The notes under the pieces: model-generated | What the model was told of the DNA's origin: nothing | The model's database searches: none | The model's input: only the letters and a program-made list of their open reading frames with translations | Part shown: in pieces, positions 61,325-64,000 of the stretch | Layout of the letters: the number at the start of each line of letters is the position of its first letter | How positions within the stretch are numbered: the stretch's first letter is position 1 | DNA from: Paludibacteraceae bacterium | Lineage (GTDB): Bacteria; Bacteroidota; Bacteroidia; Bacteroidales; Paludibacteraceae | DNA length: 64,000 bases | Assembly (NCBI GenBank): GCA_017444615.1 | Contig: JAFSWF010000071.1 | Coordinates: 34,788 to 98,787 of the forward strand | Reading direction: 5' to 3' | Position numbers and translations under genes: made by a program

Positions 61325-64000
61325 ATGAAAAACTTTAACTTTAATCAACTCCTAATGAGTTATAATGAAAAACAAACACCGCATAGATTTGGACGCTATA
61401 CGGCGATGTTGCTGATGGTTCTCTCCCTCAGTGTGGGACAGATGTGGGCGTATAATGAGTATAACAAGAAGTATTTGTATATCAATGCAACAAATTGTTC
61501 TTGGTACACGACTGATGATTGTAAGCCAACTCTTGACATTTTTGACGATTATGACCACAATACTTGGAAGGCTTATCAAGAGACGCCAACTGGTACAATA
61601 ACCTCGGGCGTTTGGTATTATGATCTATCTTCTTTTTACACGTATTATCTGTATTCTCGTGCATTTGGAACAAAACGCCATGTTGGGTCATACTGGAGTG
61701 ACGAACTATACGTTGGCTATATTGATCAATCTACCTATAACTGTCTATGGATCAATGATGACAACACTTCAGTATCCTTAGGATACTATGCTGTTCCGAT
61801 CTCAAGTATCGCTTTAGCAGGATCGGGCGCAAATATTATTAGTGGTTCTGGTACAAGCGCAAGTCCTTATTTGGTGGCTGTCGGAAATACAATTACTTTA
61901 ACGGCTACGCCTACTTATACTCCAGCCGATAACACCATGAGTTTCTGTGCCAATTTTGGTACCAGCCCAGCTTCTAATCCGACCACAGTACAAAACTCTA
62001 CTACATATACCGTTTCTTCTACATCCAAAGTAGAATTGAAATGTGTGGGGCGCAACAAATATGGTGATGTTTATTCATCAGATGTAACAAGTAGTTCTGT
62101 TTATGTGCAGGGTGTCCCATCCTATACCTTGACCTATTCTGTGGGCGATGTAGCCGGTAATGATGGAAGTATTACATCAAGTCCATCAACCGCCAGCGGC
62201 TCATCTGTTCAGAGTGGCAATACCGTAACTTTGACAGCTCCCTCTGCAAAGACAGGTTATACTTGGAAAGGCTGGTATGGTAATTCGGATGGTTCGGGTG
62301 CGCAATTATGTTCTACTGCCGCCTATGCCATTACAGTTAGTGACAACACTACGGTGTACGCTTGCTATACAGAAAATGACTATACGGTAACGGTGGCTGC
62401 AAGTTCCGGAGGCTCGGTCGCAAGTACCAGTGTAACCGGACATAAAGATACGAAAGTGACGCTGCCGACGGCAACGGCTAACACCGGTTATTATTTCACA
62501 GGTTGGACCACAACAAGCGGATATGCTACTTATACAAATCAGTATAGCGCAACATCAGCACAAGTGAACGGCCTAACTGCTGCAGCAACTGTCACAGCGA
62601 ACTTTGCTCCTATTTGGACTATCGCAGGTAGTGATGAATTGGGAGAGTGGGATGCCAACACGAATACATTATGGCAAACTTATGTGGATGCCACCGTTAA
62701 TTATGCATATTTCGACATCACCACTCTTGAACCTAATAAAGATTATACCTTCAAAGTTGTTCAACGCTCTCAAGGAGACTACGTGTGGTGGCGTGCAGAA
62801 ACAGACGCTGAAGAAACTATCAATTACGGAAACTCCAATACTCGGTTGAATATTGTTGATAGTGACGGTGATAATTTTACAATGCACACAGCAGGAAAGG
62901 GAACATATACTTTTGATATTAATCTGGATAATAACAAGCACCCGATAAAGGTTCATTATCCGACTTCCTATACTGTAACTTTTGGTTACGGGACTGGAGG
63001 TAGTGCTGTATCTGCGACAGTGGAGGATGCCACGACAATTACCACAGGACAATATGCAGCTGAAGGTAAGGATGTTACCTTTACACAGACACCAACAACG
63101 GGTTACACCTTCAAGGGGTGGTATGATGCCTCGAGTGGAGGCTCCGCTATTTCTTCTATGACAAGCGATAATGTCTATGATGATATAGCTGCAAACATTA
63201 ATGTCTATGCGCAATATACCGAGAATATGACGACAGTAACGCTGGCACATACGGGAAATGGACATATCGAAATAGGCGGAGCAACAGTCACAGAGACAAC
63301 AGCCGGTGTGGCTACAACTCGTACCATTACTGCCGTTCCTGACGCAGGATATTACTTCGCAGGGTGGGTTGTTTCTGATGGTTCAGATTGTACGGTTGCA
63401 AGTACCGCAGGAAGAGATGATAACGAATCCAGTTCTACTACGCTTACCGGTTCAGGTGCTGGAACAACAGGAACAGTAACGGCTAATTTCGTAGAATGCG
63501 AGAAGATTTATTTCCGCGATATATTTGATGATGGTTCTACTGTAACACATTGGGGAGATGTATATGTGAATTTAGGTATTACATGGAATGGTTCTAATCA
63601 GGCAATAACTAATAGCACGAATGCTTCTTGGCGTGTGCATATGACGCAGATTACAGGAACGAATGTATGGTGGGCATATGTGCCACGTAATTATACAGTT
63701 AGCAGTAATAAGAATGTTGGTTTTAGCAAGGATAATCAAAATGACTTGAGCTATACATTTTATAACACAAAAGCTGCTACGCGTGGTGACTACAACAAAG
63801 CATTGAATATGTTTGTTCCTTATCACACCGCAAAGACAACCGGCAATAATAGTGTTGACTATTTCGACAATGGATATTGGATGAAGTATGATACGAAGGC
63901 AGACCAAGGAGCAGGATATTACTTGAAACAGTACAACAGCAGAAACGACTACACGCAAAAGGGAGAGTTTACTGCTAATACCGATGATGCCACCACGATC
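61325..64000 (+). CDS. Large surface protein with InlB-type repeats, 3' end outside the window
   Basis: The frame is open from ATG 61325 to the window end without a stop (892 codons). A signal-like segment (about 27-46, YTAMLLMVLSLSVGQMWA) follows a 26-residue polar extension. At least four InlB B-repeat/Listeria-Bacteroides-type modules are visible, each ending in a G-Y-x-x-x-G-W core: TGYTWKGWYG, TGYYFTGWTT, TGYTFKGWYD and AGYYFAGWVV. Between the second and third is a module resembling a starch- or glycan-binding beta-sandwich (about 435-545, WTIAGSDELGEWDANTNTLW). Such proteins are surface adhesins of Bacteroidales, often ending in a sorting domain that is not visible here. Partners are unknown. 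Confidence 0.85.
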   Translation, partial: MKNFNFNQLLMSYNEKQTPHRFGRYTAMLLMVLSLSVGQMWAYNEYNKKYLYINATNCSWYTTDDCKPTLDIFDDYDHNTWKAYQETPTGTITSGVWYYDLSSFYTYYLYSRAFGTKRHVGSYWSDELYVGYIDQSTYNCLWINDDNTSVSLGYYAVPISSIALAGSGANIISGSGTSASPYLVAVGNTITLTATPTYTPADNTMSFCANFGTSPASNPTTVQNSTTYTVSSTSKVELKCVGRNKYGDVYSSDVTSSSVYVQGVPSYTLTYSVGDVAGNDGSITSSPSTASGSSVQSGNTVTLTAPSAKTGYTWKGWYGNSDGSGAQLCSTAAYAITVSDNTTVYACYTENDYTVTVAASSGGSVASTSVTGHKDTKVTLPTATANTGYYFTGWTTTSGYATYTNQYSATSAQVNGLTAAATVTANFAPIWTIAGSDELGEWDANTNTLWQTYVDATVNYAYFDITTLEPNKDYTFKVVQRSQGDYVWWRAETDAEETINYGNSNTRLNIVDSDGDNFTMHTAGKGTYTFDINLDNNKHPIKVHYPTSYTVTFGYGTGGSAVSATVEDATTITTGQYAAEGKDVTFTQTPTTGYTFKGWYDASSGGSAISSMTSDNVYDDIAANINVYAQYTENMTTVTLAHTGNGHIEIGGATVTETTAGVATTRTITAVPDAGYYFAGWVVSDGSDCTVASTAGRDDNESSSTTLTGSGAGTTGTVTANFVECEKIYFRDIFDDGSTVTHWGDVYVNLGITWNGSNQAITNSTNASWRVHMTQITGTNVWWAYVPRNYTVSSNKNVGFSKDNQNDLSYTFYNTKAATRGDYNKALNMFVPYHTAKTTGNNSVDYFDNGYWMKYDTKADQGAGYYLKQYNSRNDYTQKGEFTANTDDATTI

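Overview
ORGANISM. The window looks like chromosomal DNA of a Bacteroidales bacterium. Evidence: SusC/SusD pairs, a hybrid two-component regulator, lipoproteins with Bacteroidetes-type lipoboxes, and a GldJ-type lipoprotein and C-terminal sorting-like tails that suggest a type IX secretion system. At least twelve promoters have the Bacteroidetes form TTTG-N20-TAnnTTTG. A perfect parS-type 16-mer (845..860) beside mnmG suggests the segment is near the replication origin. I cannot name the genus; a gut or rumen member outside Bacteroides proper is an inference.\n\nLAYOUT. 1-8968 (minus strand) holds housekeeping genes: uvrC (partial), apt, mnmG, yraN, rodA, mrdA, mreD, mreC and mreB. 9373-42506 (all minus strand) is a roughly 33 kb fructan-utilisation region. 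42676-59379 is housekeeping again: tRNA-Pro, topA, an NfeD/FloA pair, a nitrilase-family amidase, recJ, tdk, priA, a uridine-kinase-like gene, tRNA-Met, metG, cdaA, folP, gldJ and gcvH. 59380-64000 is accessory: small hairpin repeats, a fused and broken toxin-antitoxin gene, 11-bp repeats, a two-gene membrane/zinc-ribbon cassette, and the first 892 codons of a large surface protein with InlB-type repeats that runs off the window.\n\nTHE FRUCTAN REGION. It consists of two parallel cassettes in the same order: sugar-binding transmembrane regulator, susC, susD, DUF4960-type surface lipoprotein, GH32 enzyme. PUL-B (30804-42506) has a complete hybrid two-component regulator. PUL-A (9373-30582) has a paralogue of that regulator from which the kinase and receiver domains are missing, leaving periplasmic sensor, membrane helix and AraC domain. 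PUL-A is extended by more DUF4960 proteins, two more GH32 enzymes, an MFS sugar transporter and a fructokinase. The likely flow is surface capture and cleavage of levan or inulin (SusCD, DUF4960 proteins, GH32), release of fructose in the periplasm, which is also sensed there, import by the MFS carrier and phosphorylation by the kinase. It resembles the B. thetaiotaomicron BT1754-BT1765 fructan locus, but with seven DUF4960 domains, four different GH32 enzymes and two regulators.\n\nMAIN DISCOVERIES. (1) Three promoters in the fructan region (both susC genes and the 31670 gene) carry TTGCAACA-like half-sites 21 bp apart as direct repeats, with the proximal one exactly 30 bp upstream of the -7 element: a predicted operator for the AraC-type regulators. 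(2) The kinase-less one-component transmembrane regulator. (3) Two inverted copies of a roughly 140-bp intergenic element bracket PUL-A exactly. (4) Short 7-bp-period repeats fill many gene junctions and have entered coding sequence (PriA, the hybrid regulator, a GH32 loop, signal peptides). (5) An antitoxin-toxin fusion is interrupted by a TGA at the position where the toxin family has an arginine.
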